A stretch of DNA of 64,000 nucleotides, taken from Eucalyptus grandis. Its lineage: Eukaryota; Streptophyta; Magnoliopsida; Myrtales; Myrtaceae. Below, one piece after another: positions 22,627 to 34,929 of this stretch. The notes below the pieces were generated by a model that saw only the letters and a program-made list of their open reading frames with translations, was not told the origin of the DNA and ran no database searches. A program made the translations under genes and the position numbers. Every line of letters begins with the position of its first letter. The first letter of the stretch is position 1. The DNA is taken from assembly GCF_016545825.1 (NCBI RefSeq), contig NC_052618.1:44648196-44712195 (forward strand), written 5' to 3'.

Positions 22627-24165
22627 TTAGAAAATCAACATTCTTTGCGTACTCAAACTTGACATATATTCTCAACAAAAACTAATCAATTTATGGAAAA
22701 GTTACTGATCATGTAACAAGTTAATCGGCAACATGACATATTGGTACTTTTATCGTATGAAAAATGGTGTCAAAGATACTCGTCTAATTGAAAATCTACC
22801 GACCATGAAAATATCAGTAGCGACCGATGCATACTAACTCTTCAAGCACATAAAGTCACCAATTCCTATGAATAAGTTGTCAACTATTTAGAGAATGAAA
22901 GTTATTTGTCCCCATGATAAATCACTAATCTCGCGAAAATAATTATGAGTTTTTGACATATGCATACCCTTCTCCTTACTAGTCACGCACAAAAATAAGA
23001 ATGGCGTACTCAATTATCGATGCTTTATTTTTCCTAATGAAAAGTTGCGGAACTACTACCTAATCACATCCTAGTAAAGTTTTGACAGAAATATTGAAAG
23101 TCTATTTATCTTTAATAAGCAACGCTTACGTAATTTAGAGAAAAGCAACTTCACATATATAGATTGCCAGTAACTTCTCCATAAGTGCTACAAAGATTTC
23201 ACTACACAAGTATAAGATTCAATAGAAAAAAGAGAAAAAAAAATCCCACAAAAAACCCCAACTATATCCACTATGACACATTTACCTTAAATTTAAATTT
23301 GTACCTATCTAACACATTTACCATCCTTTAAAGTTCCATCAAACGATATTTCCGTCAAAAATTTTAAATCATCAGACATCCATGTAGACAAATTTTTAAA
23401 ATTTAGACGGAGGGCAAATTAGGCCCCATAGATATAAATTTGGAATTTTTGGTATCACCAAAAAAAGTCAAGAATAAATGTCACTTGCATAGTATGATTT
23501 TTTTTTCTTTGGCTTTTTCCCTAGAAAATAATAACCATTGAAGTATTTATATAGCTAGTAATTCGGTCATGTAATTAGTTATTATATATGAGGGAAGTAA
23601 CTAAACATGCTGAATATAAGTTCCTATTCCACTTTATTTTCCCACACATACCAAATATGTCCTCAGTTCAGAGTAGGAAGAAAATCGCCCTTCCTCGGGG
23701 GAAAACGAGTGAGAAATCAATAAATAAATATCAACATCCTATTCCAAATGACTACACATCAGAGTGTCGCAGCGGCAAAAGCAGCCTAGGCACCAAAAGG
23801 TTACAAACAGTTTTCTGCATCTTGAGGAAAGACAGCAGCAGCTTCGGTATCACAGCTTAAGAAGGTGGTGATAATGAATAAATGGATATCAACATCCTAG
23901 TCCAAATGACTACACATCAGTCAAATGTGAGTCCGAGAAGTGAAACCAAGCCCCTAAATATTACATACAGCTTATTTTCGCCTCGGAACTGTGCATAAGT
24001 TTAATGAAATGCATTTATACACGCGGTTCAGCAACAATTAGTAAGTCTCTAGAAGAAAACATTACAGTTTCGAACCAGAATCCGTCCCACCCCGAGAAGT
24101 GGATAAATCTGTGCTTCTCGATCAAATGGAACAGAGCCTCCAAACCAATCAAACAGCATAGGCAT
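22627..24165. other. Intergenic and 3' flank of the response regulator
   Basis: No gene recognised. Around 23,270-23,480 phrases such as ACACATTTACC repeat and recall the fold-back family at 37,745 and 40,671. A direct repeat (AAATGACTACACATCAG) occurs near 23,746 and 23,904. Part of this may be the 3' UTR of the response regulator. Confidence 0.4.
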
Positions 24166-24917
24166 CCTGTGGAAAGGGCAATTTGTTAGGCAATTGCATG
24201 TAACTACGGTTATCGTAAAAGAGGGTCAAGGCTTAGGTCATCAGATAATTATGAATGACCATCATGTGCATTAAGTTTCAACTAATACTGACTGCAAATT
24301 CATACAACTGAATTAAATGACAGGTAGACTTTCAAGTCCCAACTTGCATATAGTAGACATAATGCCAATTGTACTAAAGTAGGAGCACAATGAAGAAACT
24401 ACTGCTGTGTGAAATTCCTTGGACATGCCGTGATTCAGCAGTCACAGTTTAACAAGTGCCTGCAGAGATGCAGAGAACAGCCCTCACAGTTTCTCATACA
24501 TACCGTGCTGGAAAAACATTGTTTTAAGAAAATTGTTGAAAAGGTCAATCATTTTGCACACTCGTTCAATTTTACTGCCACCTCATAACCAGTTCACCGC
24601 TGACCATATTTGACAAAGTTATCAACCACAATTTGTTAACAAAAACCCATCAAGGTGACATGGTCCTATGTCCAGGGAGACGGTGGATATTAGTACAAAG
24701 GGATGCAGGAACACCCACAGAGACAGCTTACATTCTTGGAAGGCTGTCTATAACATAGCAACAAAATTGATCAAGGTCCTACATCGAAGGGGAAGGTGGA
24801 GATACCAGAACAATAGTAAAGACACAACTACAGAACATAATAGAAGTCGTGATTTCTTACAATATTATGCACATAGGAAAATGGACAGAAGAATAACAAA
24901 ATAGAAAAAAACTTTAC
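24166..24917 (-). other. Possible last intron beyond the response-regulator stop codon
   Basis: On the minus strand the stop codon TAG is followed at once by GTAAAG, a good donor. A good acceptor (CCCTTTCCACAG then GATGCC) lies at 24,167-24,168. This would make a 3' UTR intron of about 750 bp. It is an inference from splice signals only. Confidence 0.4.
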
Positions 24918-27900
24918 CTATTCAGTGAAAACGCTCATAAGATCATTCGACGAAAGTTGCTCCAATACTGGGATAGACACTTTTGCATCCACAAAGTCAA
25001 AGCTCGGTTCTTGTTTGACTCTACCTGCACTACTTTCCAGATGGACTTTTCCACTGTATATTTGTTTCAACGGTGGTCCAAATTCATCAACTGTGAAAAG
25101 GCTTGGGGTGCCCGATCCCTTACTAACAAATCCTAGATTCTTTAGCAGTCCTTGATCAATGGCTTCACCTGACTTAGCATCATAAGAACCCTGGATATTG
25201 GAAAAATCAGAAACAACACCTGGTGCTTGTCCAATGATGTTATATTTTGCAGATGGATTCCGAAGTGGACAGCAATTGCTACTGTCAGCATTCGCTGAAC
25301 TAGACGACAAAGTCGGTGAAATGGAACCTTGTACAGAGTAGCCACCAAGTACGCCAGAGGTTTTGAGATCTTTATCCGAGGCCAGACCAGTATTTAAAGC
25401 AGTATTGCCTTGATATGATGGAAGACTGTAGTCAATGACGGCACTTCTATTGTAGGTGGAACTCTGGTTCACAGAAGTAGGACTACCCGCTGCTTGAAAA
25501 CCAGCTGATGAGTGGGGAACAACAAGGCAAGATGGTTGCACATTAATTAAACGGCTAGGCTCTAGGAGAGGCTGTTGTGGCAGTTGTTGCTGTTGCTGTT
25601 GCTGCTGCTGCTGCTGTAATTGCTGCTTTTGCTGATACTGCTGTTGTCTTTGAAATATATCCATCAAAGTGTTATTACTCTGAATATTCGACCCTGCAAC
25701 AATGTTATTGTTTCCTACTGTACTAAGGCTAGTAGCTTGCCACGGTCCAAATCCTGAAGGTGCATCCTGACTCGATAGAATGGACTGTTGATACTGCTTG
25801 GAGACATTAGATGGGCATTTAATCAGAGGCTGACCAAAGGCCACACCATGTTCAACAGGAAGACACTTGGATCCCTGCAGGGAAGCTTGCAAGAGAGTTG
25901 GCTGATCAAATGACGGTAACACTAGGTTGCTTGTTGGTCGACCCAAAAGCTCAGATTGCAGTGCTGCTAATGCCTGCGGAGAAATCTGACCAGAGGCTGC
26001 CAAAGCTTGGATATCATATCTTCCCAGGGGACCCAACTTGATATTTGATTCTACAGTTCCACAGAATGAACTAGATATCCCACCTTGCTGCTGAGCTACT
26101 CCACTTAATCTCTTCAAATACAACCTAAATTTCTGAAATTGTTTGACACAGCCAGCAAAACTCAGTACCCAGACAAGATGATCATATGCAAACTAGATCA
26201 ACTAGACATTCTGTGCAAGTGACAAAAGATGATATCATATTCAGTTCAACAACAGCTACAACAGTAAGCAGTTTCTGCAAAACCATTGAATTCTACAAAT
26301 AATTACTTATTCAAGCCACATCAGCATCAAAAGAAGTTTAAAAGAAAAGGGTAAATAACACAAATGGTCTCTGAACTTTGGTCCAATAAACAATGTGGTT
26401 CCTAAACTTTAAATTTGTTCAATGTGGTCCCGACTCCAAGGACTCAAGGCCCATTTGGTTCGGTTTTGGGGAATGCATTTGCAAAAATGCAAATACTTTG
26501 GTGAAGGGGGTTTTCCGAAATGCAAATAACGTTTGATAAAATTTGCATTGAGAAATAACTTTGGCCAAAATACCATTTGGTAAAATTTGCATTTGTAAAG
26601 GACTTTATTAAATTAAAAAAACAAAAAAAAATTGTATTTTTTTTTTTTTAAGTCTAGCCACCGAATCTGGCGGCCGGACTGCCGGATCTAGCCCCCGGGG
26701 GTCGGGCGACCGAGCGACCCTGTGCAGCCGAATCTAGCCCCCGGGGTCGGGCGACCCCAGGCGACACTGCCTGGGTCGCACAACCCAAGCGGCCGTCACC
26801 GGGGTCGCCCGACCTTAGGCAGCCGTCGCCTAGGGTCACCCGACCCCGGCAACCGTCGCCTGGGGTCACGCGACCTCAAGCGGCCACCTGGGTCGCGCGA
26901 CCCAAGCGTTGTCTAAGGTCTGGCAACAGTCACCGGGGTCGGGCGACCCTCAGGCGGCGATCGCCGGCGCGCATGACCCCTTGGCCGGCGGTCATCGACC
27001 TCCAATCGACTTCTCCACCAGAGAAGATGAACAATAACCAGAACTTGCATTCCGAAAATGCAAGTTCCCAAAGAACCTCTAGACTTGCTTTGAACTAAGG
27101 ACCCTTAGAGTCCTTTGGATACAATTACATCTTGCCAAAATCGCCCAAAAAATCGAACCAAACACGTTTGCATATGGTCAAGGAACTTTAGAGTCCCAAA
27201 GCCCATTCCCAAAACCAAACCAAACGGACCTAAAATTGAACATGTAACAAAAGTCCAGAAATTGTATTGAACAAATTAATAATTTAGGAAGGGCATTACA
27301 CATTGGGCTAAAGTTCAAAAACACATTGAACAAAATTAAAGTTCAGGGACCACATTGTATATTGAGAGGGACGATTTGTATCATTTATCCCTTAAAATAA
27401 ATAATCGCGAGCATAATAACAAGTTAATTAATTCGAAGTTTTTTTAGTGATTGACCAATAATGTAAGTTGCACATCACTGCAACGACACCAACCCCTTTC
27501 ACAAGTTCACAACCATTCTTGCTTGCCTCTATGCCACCTTTTTTCCTTCTAAACTGAATAGTCACTAAATGAAAGCTCATCTGATGGTAACTTCTCATCA
27601 AGAACCAACCACTAATACTCAACCAAGGACCGAATGGCTTGAATGGCTTGATAACAATTCTTATAAAACCGAGGAACAGCTAAGAGATAACATGGAATTT
27701 AATGGTCCTTTTTCAGAAAATAAAAATAGTTGAGCTATTAAAAAGCGTCTGCATTGAAAACATTCTGAACTGTATAGAATCCTCACATCAAGTCTGTTCA
27801 GCTACTGTATTCAGAAAAAAGGAACTTCCCCAGATATCTCCATCCAATTTAGACTTCAGCAAGCAAATGAAAGCTAACCTGAGATTATGATCTAATGCAG

Positions 27901-30900
27901 CAATGCAACGTTCAGCAATAGGTTCCTTTCACTTATCAAAAATATCCAAAGAAATTAAAGACTCATCCAAGTGAAACCTACACTGACCTAAAATCCATAA
28001 AATCAAGTTCTTCAGCATCAAAATTTTCAAAAGCTGCCTCTCTTCAATTTACAAGCATTTCAGCAACAAATTCAATAGGGAACTACAAGCAGCCAGAAAT
28101 ACTCAAGTGGTATGTCAAAAAAAGGCTCTAAAATTTCATTGAAGCTACAAGGAACATCAGCAAAACAGCTCTGCCATCAAGGATTTTCAGCTACAACAGC
28201 CAAAAATCCTACTGATTAGACAAAGTTCAACTTTATCCCTATGCAACGCTTATCTGGAAGCCTGCCTTATTTCTAGCAGTTTCACCTAGAGTCTGTTTTA
28301 AAGTGCCAAAGGATAAGAATTTCTTTTGACATAAGAAGAAAAATAACTTGGTATTACACATCGACTACTTGGGCCCCTAAATTTTTCACAGGAAGACCTT
28401 GATGTTTCTCATAAGAGTATATCAGTCACCATTCCCTGATAAAGCTATCAACATAGAAGAAACAATATATGGCCAATGGAAACCAACCAGCATGTGAGGA
28501 AGGAGAAGTAAACAAACCTGCAGATGACTTGCAACATTCTCCCTAGTTAAGCCAGGAACATTCATCAATTCTAGGATTCGTTTAGGCACAGCCTCTGAGA
28601 AAGAAACCAAAGGAACCATTTCAGAGGTAGCAAACAGTGGCTACAACTTTGATGATGCTTATGTCCTGAAAACTATAATGAGGATACCTCCTTTACTATT
28701 TCTACTTTAAGTACCTTCATATCACGATAAAACCAGCACACAAAGAAAACAAAGCACAAAATTACGGTCTAGGACCATACTGTCAATTCCAAGTTGGTTT
28801 ACAGCACTGACAAATTGTTGATGGAGCTCCACCGACCACACTACACGTGGTTTCTTTGATGTAGTAGGATCATCACTATCTAATTCAGGTTCGTCTTCTT
28901 CTTTAGTAATGCTGCGCTTTTTCTGGTTTTTCAGCAAGCCTTCCCCCCCTTCATTAACAGCAGAACCATCAGCATCATCACTTCCTCGCTTATGCCGATC
29001 ATTATCTTCTAGGCTTCCTGAATGTTCAATCTCCTTATTTCCATTCCATTTTTTCCTAACGACATGTTGCCATATATTCTGAAGCTCTTCGGGGCGAATA
29101 GGTTTAATAAGATAATCACATGCTCCATGTCTAATTCCTCTCATAACAGCATTCGTGCTTCCATCACCAGACATCACTGCAATAGGATCCTGTCAAATTT
29201 GGCTTTCATAACAAGAGGGAAATCCATATCTCGAGCAAACAAAATATACTTACTAATAACAGGAAGGTCCATCTCAAGCCCAACATGTTCAAGGAGTTTA
29301 TAACCATCCATATCAGGCATGTGAACATCACTTAAAACAATGTCAAAACAACCTTTCTTCTCTCGGAGCAGATTCAATGCCACAGTTGCCTGGGCGCAAG
29401 TTGTAACTGCAGCCAAAAAAAGGTCATCAAAAGAGTTCGCCGGAGTTTAAGCACCAAGATCTCAGCTACCTCTAAATTGTGAACTAGTTGCATATTTATC
29501 ATATAAATTGTCAGCCAGAAGATTTTGGCTATGCCAAGCCAAAATCAAGGAGAAAAAAGGAATGTACTGCGGATTGTGGCACCAAGCACCACTTCTTTGA
29601 CAATAGTTTTTTTTCCAAGCAATGTCTGTTAAAAGGGCATCTAACTACAGTATTAGGAAAAAGAAAACATGTAAGATGCCCCAGTGAGTACTTCCATGAT
29701 GTGATATAGGTGGTGTAGGGTGGTGTAGAGATTATGATACAGCAATTCTCCCATTCTTTACATGATATTTAGGATACAAATTGGTTTCCACAAAAAGGAG
29801 GTTTAAATTTAATTCATTCAAAACTTAATGACTGCATAGTACTGTAGATGTAAAAACTCTTAAATAGACTGTAACGAGGGAAGCACCTCAAAATCATAAC
29901 CTCAACTTTGAAAAGCTTTGTATGCTTCGATACCTTGTATATCCACCATCAAAACATCATTGCTTCTAGACCAGGTATTCTTCCATTATTTCTTTTGCTC
30001 TTTCTCATTTCACTACCAAGTAGAAGAACAAGAGATGAATATATCCATGCTTATTCTACTTTCCTTCAATTGCTTGTCTGGAACCAATTACCTTCATCTT
30101 TTTAAATAAAATAAAATAAAATTAACATTCAAGGTGTGAATTACCACAAATAAGTTTTCCAGTCTCCAATTTCAAATGCTTCCTTAAAAGAAATATTTGT
30201 AACAAAATGTCAACCAACGCAATGCAACTTTCAGGAAGTGACTCTTTTTTTTTTTTTTTTTTTTTGGCACTTCACCTTACCAAGAACCAAATTCAATGGA
30301 TGATTAAATGCTACATGCCACCAGCCCTGACCATTACCAAACATGCTCCTCGCATTTTCCTACATGACTTGTTTCCATTCTTGGATGCTTTCAAACATTC
30401 TGCATCAACCACTTATGGATTCCTACAATATGTTTGGATGCCATGATTTGGAAACAAGAGAAAAAAAAAAAAAACTAGAGAAAAGAAGAGAACACAAAAG
30501 AATTAATTTAAGTTTCTAGTAGTTTGGATGAGATCAAGAAATCAAAATGGCAACAAAGGAAATAAACGTAGATCAAACAAATGTGACCTAAATGATAAGT
30601 AACAATCCAATCCATCCCAATCATCCCACTTTTGGACAGACTTGGAGGGATTCACGAGTTACTTAAAACTAACAAGAGAGCAAGGAAGAATCTCTCCATA
30701 TACATTCAACTCCTTCAAGTTAAACCAACTAAACAATGCACTCTGCAAGTCCCTCCCCCAAATCTCTTCTGTTCCCACCAAATCTCCCCAACCAAAGATA
30801 CTGTCGGTTATAATACTATTTCAATTATTCATTTGTCATCCATCTCGCCTTTCCCTCAATTTTCCACAATCTGCCAAATGAAAAAAGAGACACTAACTAG

Positions 30901-32112
30901 GCTGCAATTCATCTACAATGCTAATTGCATGTATGCAATTTCTGGAAGTTCTAGAAAACAAAAGGCCTTGACAAAATGCCCACTTCCTATCTTGACAATA
31001 GCCCTTTCTTCTCAATCACAATTTCCAATCACAATTTCAAATCCATTTGTTTTATTGCAAACTCTTTTATTATTCCACAGTTGTCATCACAGTATGATTC
31101 CTCTTTGTACCTATGCAGAACATGAGGGACAATAACTGTACATTTCGGCTGTTTTAGTCATCAAATTTACTCTAATAGATGAATGCAGTGAACTTCACAT
31201 ATACATGGAACTACAGAAGTCTAGCAATAACAGTTACAGAATTTTAACTCTCACATTTGCTGAGATTGTTGGTATTCAACAATTAGTGGTAAGAAAGTTG
31301 ATCCCTGCGGCCCACAGAACAGCTTCAGATTGGTCCATTTCCTCAAATAGTTTCATTTTCTTTATCGTATGGTTCTTGGTCATACAGCAAAAATGCCCTA
31401 GCACTTCACAGCATATGAAAAAGGAGCTGATATCATCCCTAAATCCCGACAATAAGTAGTAACAAATGAAGTTACCAACAAAATGCCATCACCAATGAAA
31501 ATCTAAATATTCTTGGTCACACTTATTCAACACATAACTCCACCACCTCAGATTCCCTACACAGTTTCAACCTCGATCCATCAAGAGAAGCTGTCCACCT
31601 AAGATTAAGCAATCCATCATCTGTTCTCACTCTGTAATTCTATTACAACTAGCAAACGTACTTAGAAATATTGCTTGACCTGCCCTAGAAGCAATTGCTT
31701 CGCGAAATTGAAAAGCATGCCAACTTTCCCAATCACCCACTCCCATGGAGATCAATTACCCTATCGATCCCTACTCAAGCACTTGGAAGTTGGACTCCAC
31801 AGTCGAGCATGAATTGGTTACTTGAGAACTAGGAGCCATCACCCTCACAGAAAACGACTCACCAAGACGACAGCAAAATTGAAAATTCACAAATTGGGGC
31901 AAGTAATCAAGCAATCTACCATTATACGCGCAGCGGCGAAGCATCTGCTCCAGCACTTTCAAGCAAATGAGGTCGTCGTCCACCACGAGAACCCTCAGAC
32001 CCACCGGGAACTGATCGGGCACCGCCAAATCGCCGCCGCCGCCCCTGCCCGAGGCGTGCGGGCCGTATCCGCCCGCCCCCGGCGGCTGAACCGCCCTCTG
32101 CAACGCATCCAT
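24918..32112 (-). CDS. Type-B two-component response regulator (ARR1/ARR2-like)
   Basis: Five coding exons: 31,920-32,112, 29,254-29,406, 28,781-29,176, 28,518-28,594 and 24,918-26,132, with consistent phases and GT-AG junctions, giving 677 residues. The receiver domain (about 38-155) has the acidic pocket VVDDD (45-47), the phospho-acceptor Asp in [11 protein letters not shown] (about 90) and the Lys in YLIKP (140). A GARP DNA-binding domain (about 223-282) follows, with [29 protein letters not shown] and KFRLYLKRL. The long C-terminal part has a glutamine tract (about 425-455) and serves as an activation region. Type-B regulators are nuclear transcription factors activated by the cytokinin phosphorelay. 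I chose the ATG at 32,110-32,112; the frame stays open upstream but without an ATG. Intron 1 (2.5 kb) has no recognisable insert, while the last intron carries a nested transposon. The stop sits exactly on a splice-donor-like site. Confidence 0.92.
26349..27393. mobile_element. Outer fold-back element in the last intron of the response regulator
   Basis: The left end AGGGTAAATAACACAAATGG and the inverted right end AGGGATAAATGATACAAATC are similar. Both arms contain repeated phrases of the type CTGAACTTTGGTCCAATAAA / CACATTGAACAAAATTAAAG in inverted order. Element 5 (26,448-27,230) is inserted in its middle. It lies within intron 4, 26,133-28,517. Confidence 0.6.
26448..27230. mobile_element. 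GC-core element 5, nested in the outer fold-back element
   Basis: Left end GGCCCATTTGGTTCGGTTTT and inverted right end GGTCCGTTTGGTTTGGTTTT match at 17 of 20. Flanks CAA and TAA are a near 3-bp duplication. The core (about 26,655-27,000) is GC-rich with repeated GGGGTCGGGCGACC-type palindromic words, different in detail from elements 1-3 but with the same layout. No transposase. Confidence 0.65.
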
Positions 32113-32600
32113 CGCCGTAAACCCCCCGCCCCCCAGCTCGAAAAACCCCAAAAGAACCGCCGAGCTCTAGTGCGTGCCGGTGTCCGCGAAGCTAGGGAGC
32201 GCCATTTCTTCTTTTGCTCCCGCGATCGTCAGAGGAGGGGAAACCGGAGGCCGACGGCGAAGCCGAGCACCGCCGGATCTGAGGCGGGGAACCCTAGGAT
32301 TCCGAGCGGCGAAGCGAGGCGAGCCGGAGAAGAGAGAGGGGGGGCGGGACGCCGGCCGCCGCCGCCGCTGGAATCGGAGAGGTCGGTCGGTCGGTCGGTC
32401 GGTCGGTCGGCGGGGACTTCAGAAGCGGCGCGATGATTGAGGAGCGGAGGGAGGAGATGACGGTGATGATGAGGTAATGAAGAGGGACGACGACGACGGC
32501 GGCGACGATGACGATAAAATACTACTAATAATCACTGCTGACTGACTCTTCCGGTCTTCCGGTGGAGCGCTTTTTTCAATTCCATTCGATTAATTCTTCT
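32113..32600 (-). promoter_or_regulatory. 5' leader and proximal promoter of the response regulator
   Basis: GC-rich, CpG-rich sequence directly upstream of the ATG, with the (GGTC)n microsatellite at 32,381-32,410. Open frames here on the plus strand (31,822-32,436) antisense to exon 1 have no recognisable domain and are explained by composition. No TATA box was identified. Confidence 0.45.
32381..32410. repeat. (GGTC)n microsatellite in the response-regulator leader
   Basis: About seven and a half GGTC units. Its position 270-300 bases upstream of the ATG suggests it may be transcribed and length-variable. Confidence 0.9.
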
Positions 32601-33269
32601 TGAAGCGAAAACGAAGGCCGACGCGCCGCCGCGAGCTCCTTGTTCCTTGCGCCTCACGCGCCGTCGTCGCGATTTGTGACGTCATCGGAGTCGGCTATTT
32701 TCCAGCATGGAGAAGGTATTTTATTCTTTTTTGTTTTTTTATTATTAATATTCTGCTGCCGCGATTCGAGCTTGTGATTTTTTTTGATTAATTAAAGAAT
32801 TAAGACGTGACAGGTGGCTGAGGAGAGTTGACGCGGCTGCGCGAGAGAGAGAGAGAAAGGCGCCAATAATTGGGGGGGCGCGGCAGTCGATGGGATATCG
32901 TGGCCCCGCCGTCCAGTCCCACGCGCGGCAGCCCACTCGCGTGCGGTTTTAATCTGCTGCGTCTTTGAATTCGGCTCTACGGCGCCGTTTTCGGAGCAGC
33001 TAAGTAGCCCCGTACCGACGGCAAAGCACCCCATTTTTTGATACAATCTTAGGGTCCTAGGATATACAAGTTGACGCATGGCTTTTTTTTTGGATATGTT
33101 CCTAGCGACGCCGGACTCCACGAGGGGCGGGTTTGTCCTGTTCATCACGAGACGGAGAAGTCTTCTCGACTTCGATCTCAAAAAGAACCTTTCGATATAG
33201 TATGCACCTGATGAAACAAAAGAGAGCCAACGTATATCGAGATTATGGTAACATACCTACTTCATTGTG
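32601..33269. other. Upstream intergenic region
   Basis: No gene recognised. A GC-rich stretch with CACGCGCC words to about 32,700 may be part of the response-regulator promoter. A minus-strand frame 32,792-33,181 has no domain I know. Confidence 0.35.
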
Positions 33270-33483
33270 GGACTTTTGCATTTATGAGGGGGTGAAGCTT
33301 GCTCCGTGAGGGGTGCAAGTCTGCAGTTGGATCGAATCACTCCGAGCAAAACCCCACGGGCTGGTCTGATGCTTGCGCTTGGATAAACTTATGAAGTTGG
33401 GCCTTGCATGAGAAATGCGTTATCCACCTCCCAAGCCCTCCAGTGGCCTAGGCTCGATTGGCCAAAGGCAAATCTAAAGGGTG

Positions 33484-33515
<32 letters not shown>
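33270..33515 (+). mobile_element. Possible tRNA-derived SINE with (TTA)n tail
   Basis: A box-A-like TTGCTCCGTGAGG (33,299-33,311) and a box-B-like GGATCGAATCAC (33,329-33,340) are about 30 bases apart, as in tRNA-derived SINEs. About 150 bases later the segment ends in (TTA)n at 33,486-33,515. No convincing target duplication was found. Confidence 0.35.
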
Positions 33516-33516
<1 letters not shown>

Positions 33517-33996
33517 AACAGCAACGCTCTTAACTAAATCTTGAAAAATTCATGACAATTTACTTTAGTTGCAAATCCTAGTTTGCGTGGTCTCCATTCT
33601 TGTCTAAACTAAATTTGCTTATAAGCAGGGCCTTAGCCATCAGGTTAAAGTGTGAAAAAATAAAGATCAAACTTATTCCATGATTGTGGCAATGAGTGTC
33701 TATGTCGAGAACTTGCAACGTTATGTTATTGATTCGATGATGCCACTTTCTAGATTTGGGCAATGGCTAATTTAAGTCGGTTATAATGTTAAGATCTCAC
33801 ACAAGGCATGAGATATCAATCCCATCTTATGTAGATGCACCCCATCAATTATGAAAGCTCACCTAATTCATCGGGAATCATGATAAATGTCATATCATTC
33901 TCCCATTTCAAATCATATAAGCTCATCTCTCAGATATTATAAAAGTCATGAGATTTTTGTAAATTATAAATTTTGGGAGAAAAATAATTAAAAAAC

Positions 33997-34027
<31 letters not shown>

Positions 34028-34043
34028 TAATAATAATAATAAT
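33997..34043. repeat. (AAT)n microsatellite, interrupted
   Basis: TAA/AAT trinucleotides in two blocks, just upstream of the small gene that starts at 34,172. Confidence 0.85.
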
Positions 34044-34171
34044 TATGATGATAAAAAGTCAAATTAGAGTAGGTTGTGGTTCTTCCCCAACTTCAACTAT
34101 TAGGTCACGAACGACATGACCTTATCCTCAGAGCCACAACGTTTGACCATAAACGCTCAACACACACGGAA

Positions 34172-34929
34172 ATGCTTCACAACTTGGGCAAATGGGCGGC
34201 CCTTCCTTCGCCGCCCAATCTCCCTCGCCTCCCAACCACTCACGAGCAACCTTGCGCATCCACGGCACTCCAAGCTCGAAAGCGACACAAGAGCTGTCCC
34301 CACGGCACGGCCATCCGGTGCGCCGCGAGGAGGAGGTCAGTGCGGTACGGCGGCAGCGCCGAGGAGGAGGAGGAGGAGGCTGAAGGCGACGGGGAAGAGT
34401 ACGGCCCCAACAAGGAGATCGCGATGCTGGAGCTGTACAGCCAGTCCGCAAGAGGCGAAGCTCTTGTGGTGCATGCCGATGTGGGCGGAGAGGAAGTGGA
34501 AGTCCTCATCTATAAGGTCAGTCCATCGAAAATTTCTGAGAAATTTTTAGGAAAAGGTATAATGCTAGGTATAAATTTCACTCTGAAAATTATAGGCGTA
34601 GAGCAGTGTTATTGCACCCTTTGGCAAAATTTCTAGGAGATATTTTTTTTGGGTTTTTTTTGGGTGGGGGGGGGTGGTGCATATACTTAATAAAATCATT
34701 CTTGCTTGGTTGCTATATGTAAAATTTATATTGCACAACTAATTTTCAGGGATTTTCTTCAAGCTTGAGCTATGGAACAGCGCCGGACCCATCAAAAAGT
34801 GTTCTTCCGGCAAAGGCACAGATCAAGTGGATTGATAGAATCAAGGGACCTTTCGACCCTTCTAACATTGAGTATATCGAGAAAGGATTGACATGGGAAA
34901 ATTTCGAGCAATTTCTCGCACCCAAATGA
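34172..34929 (+). CDS. Conserved plant protein of unknown function, probably plastid-targeted
   Basis: Two exons, 34,172-34,516 and 34,750-34,929, with GT-AG in phase 0, give 174 residues. The first in-frame ATG is at 34,172; the frame is open further upstream but has no ATG. Residues 1-70 are rich in Ser, Arg, Ala and Pro and poor in acidic residues, like a chloroplast transit peptide. An acidic run (Glu-rich, about 72-82) follows, then a compact domain with NKEIAMLELYSQSARGEAL, EEVEVLIYK, and in exon 2 GTAPDPSKSVLPAKAQIKWI and IKGPFDPSNIEYIEKGLTW. I recognise this as a plant-wide uncharacterised family (I believe DUF7734-like), but the family number needs a profile search. No biochemical role is known to me. 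Confidence 0.75.

Noticed and set aside
31822..32440. A 204-codon plus-strand frame opposite exon 1 of the response regulator
   Set aside because: It is the antisense of a real exon and its GC-rich leader. The product is Arg/Pro-rich with no recognisable domain.
34076..34171. Upstream extension of the small plastid-protein frame
   Set aside because: The frame is open but lacks an ATG. The first ATG at 34,172 gives a plausible transit peptide.
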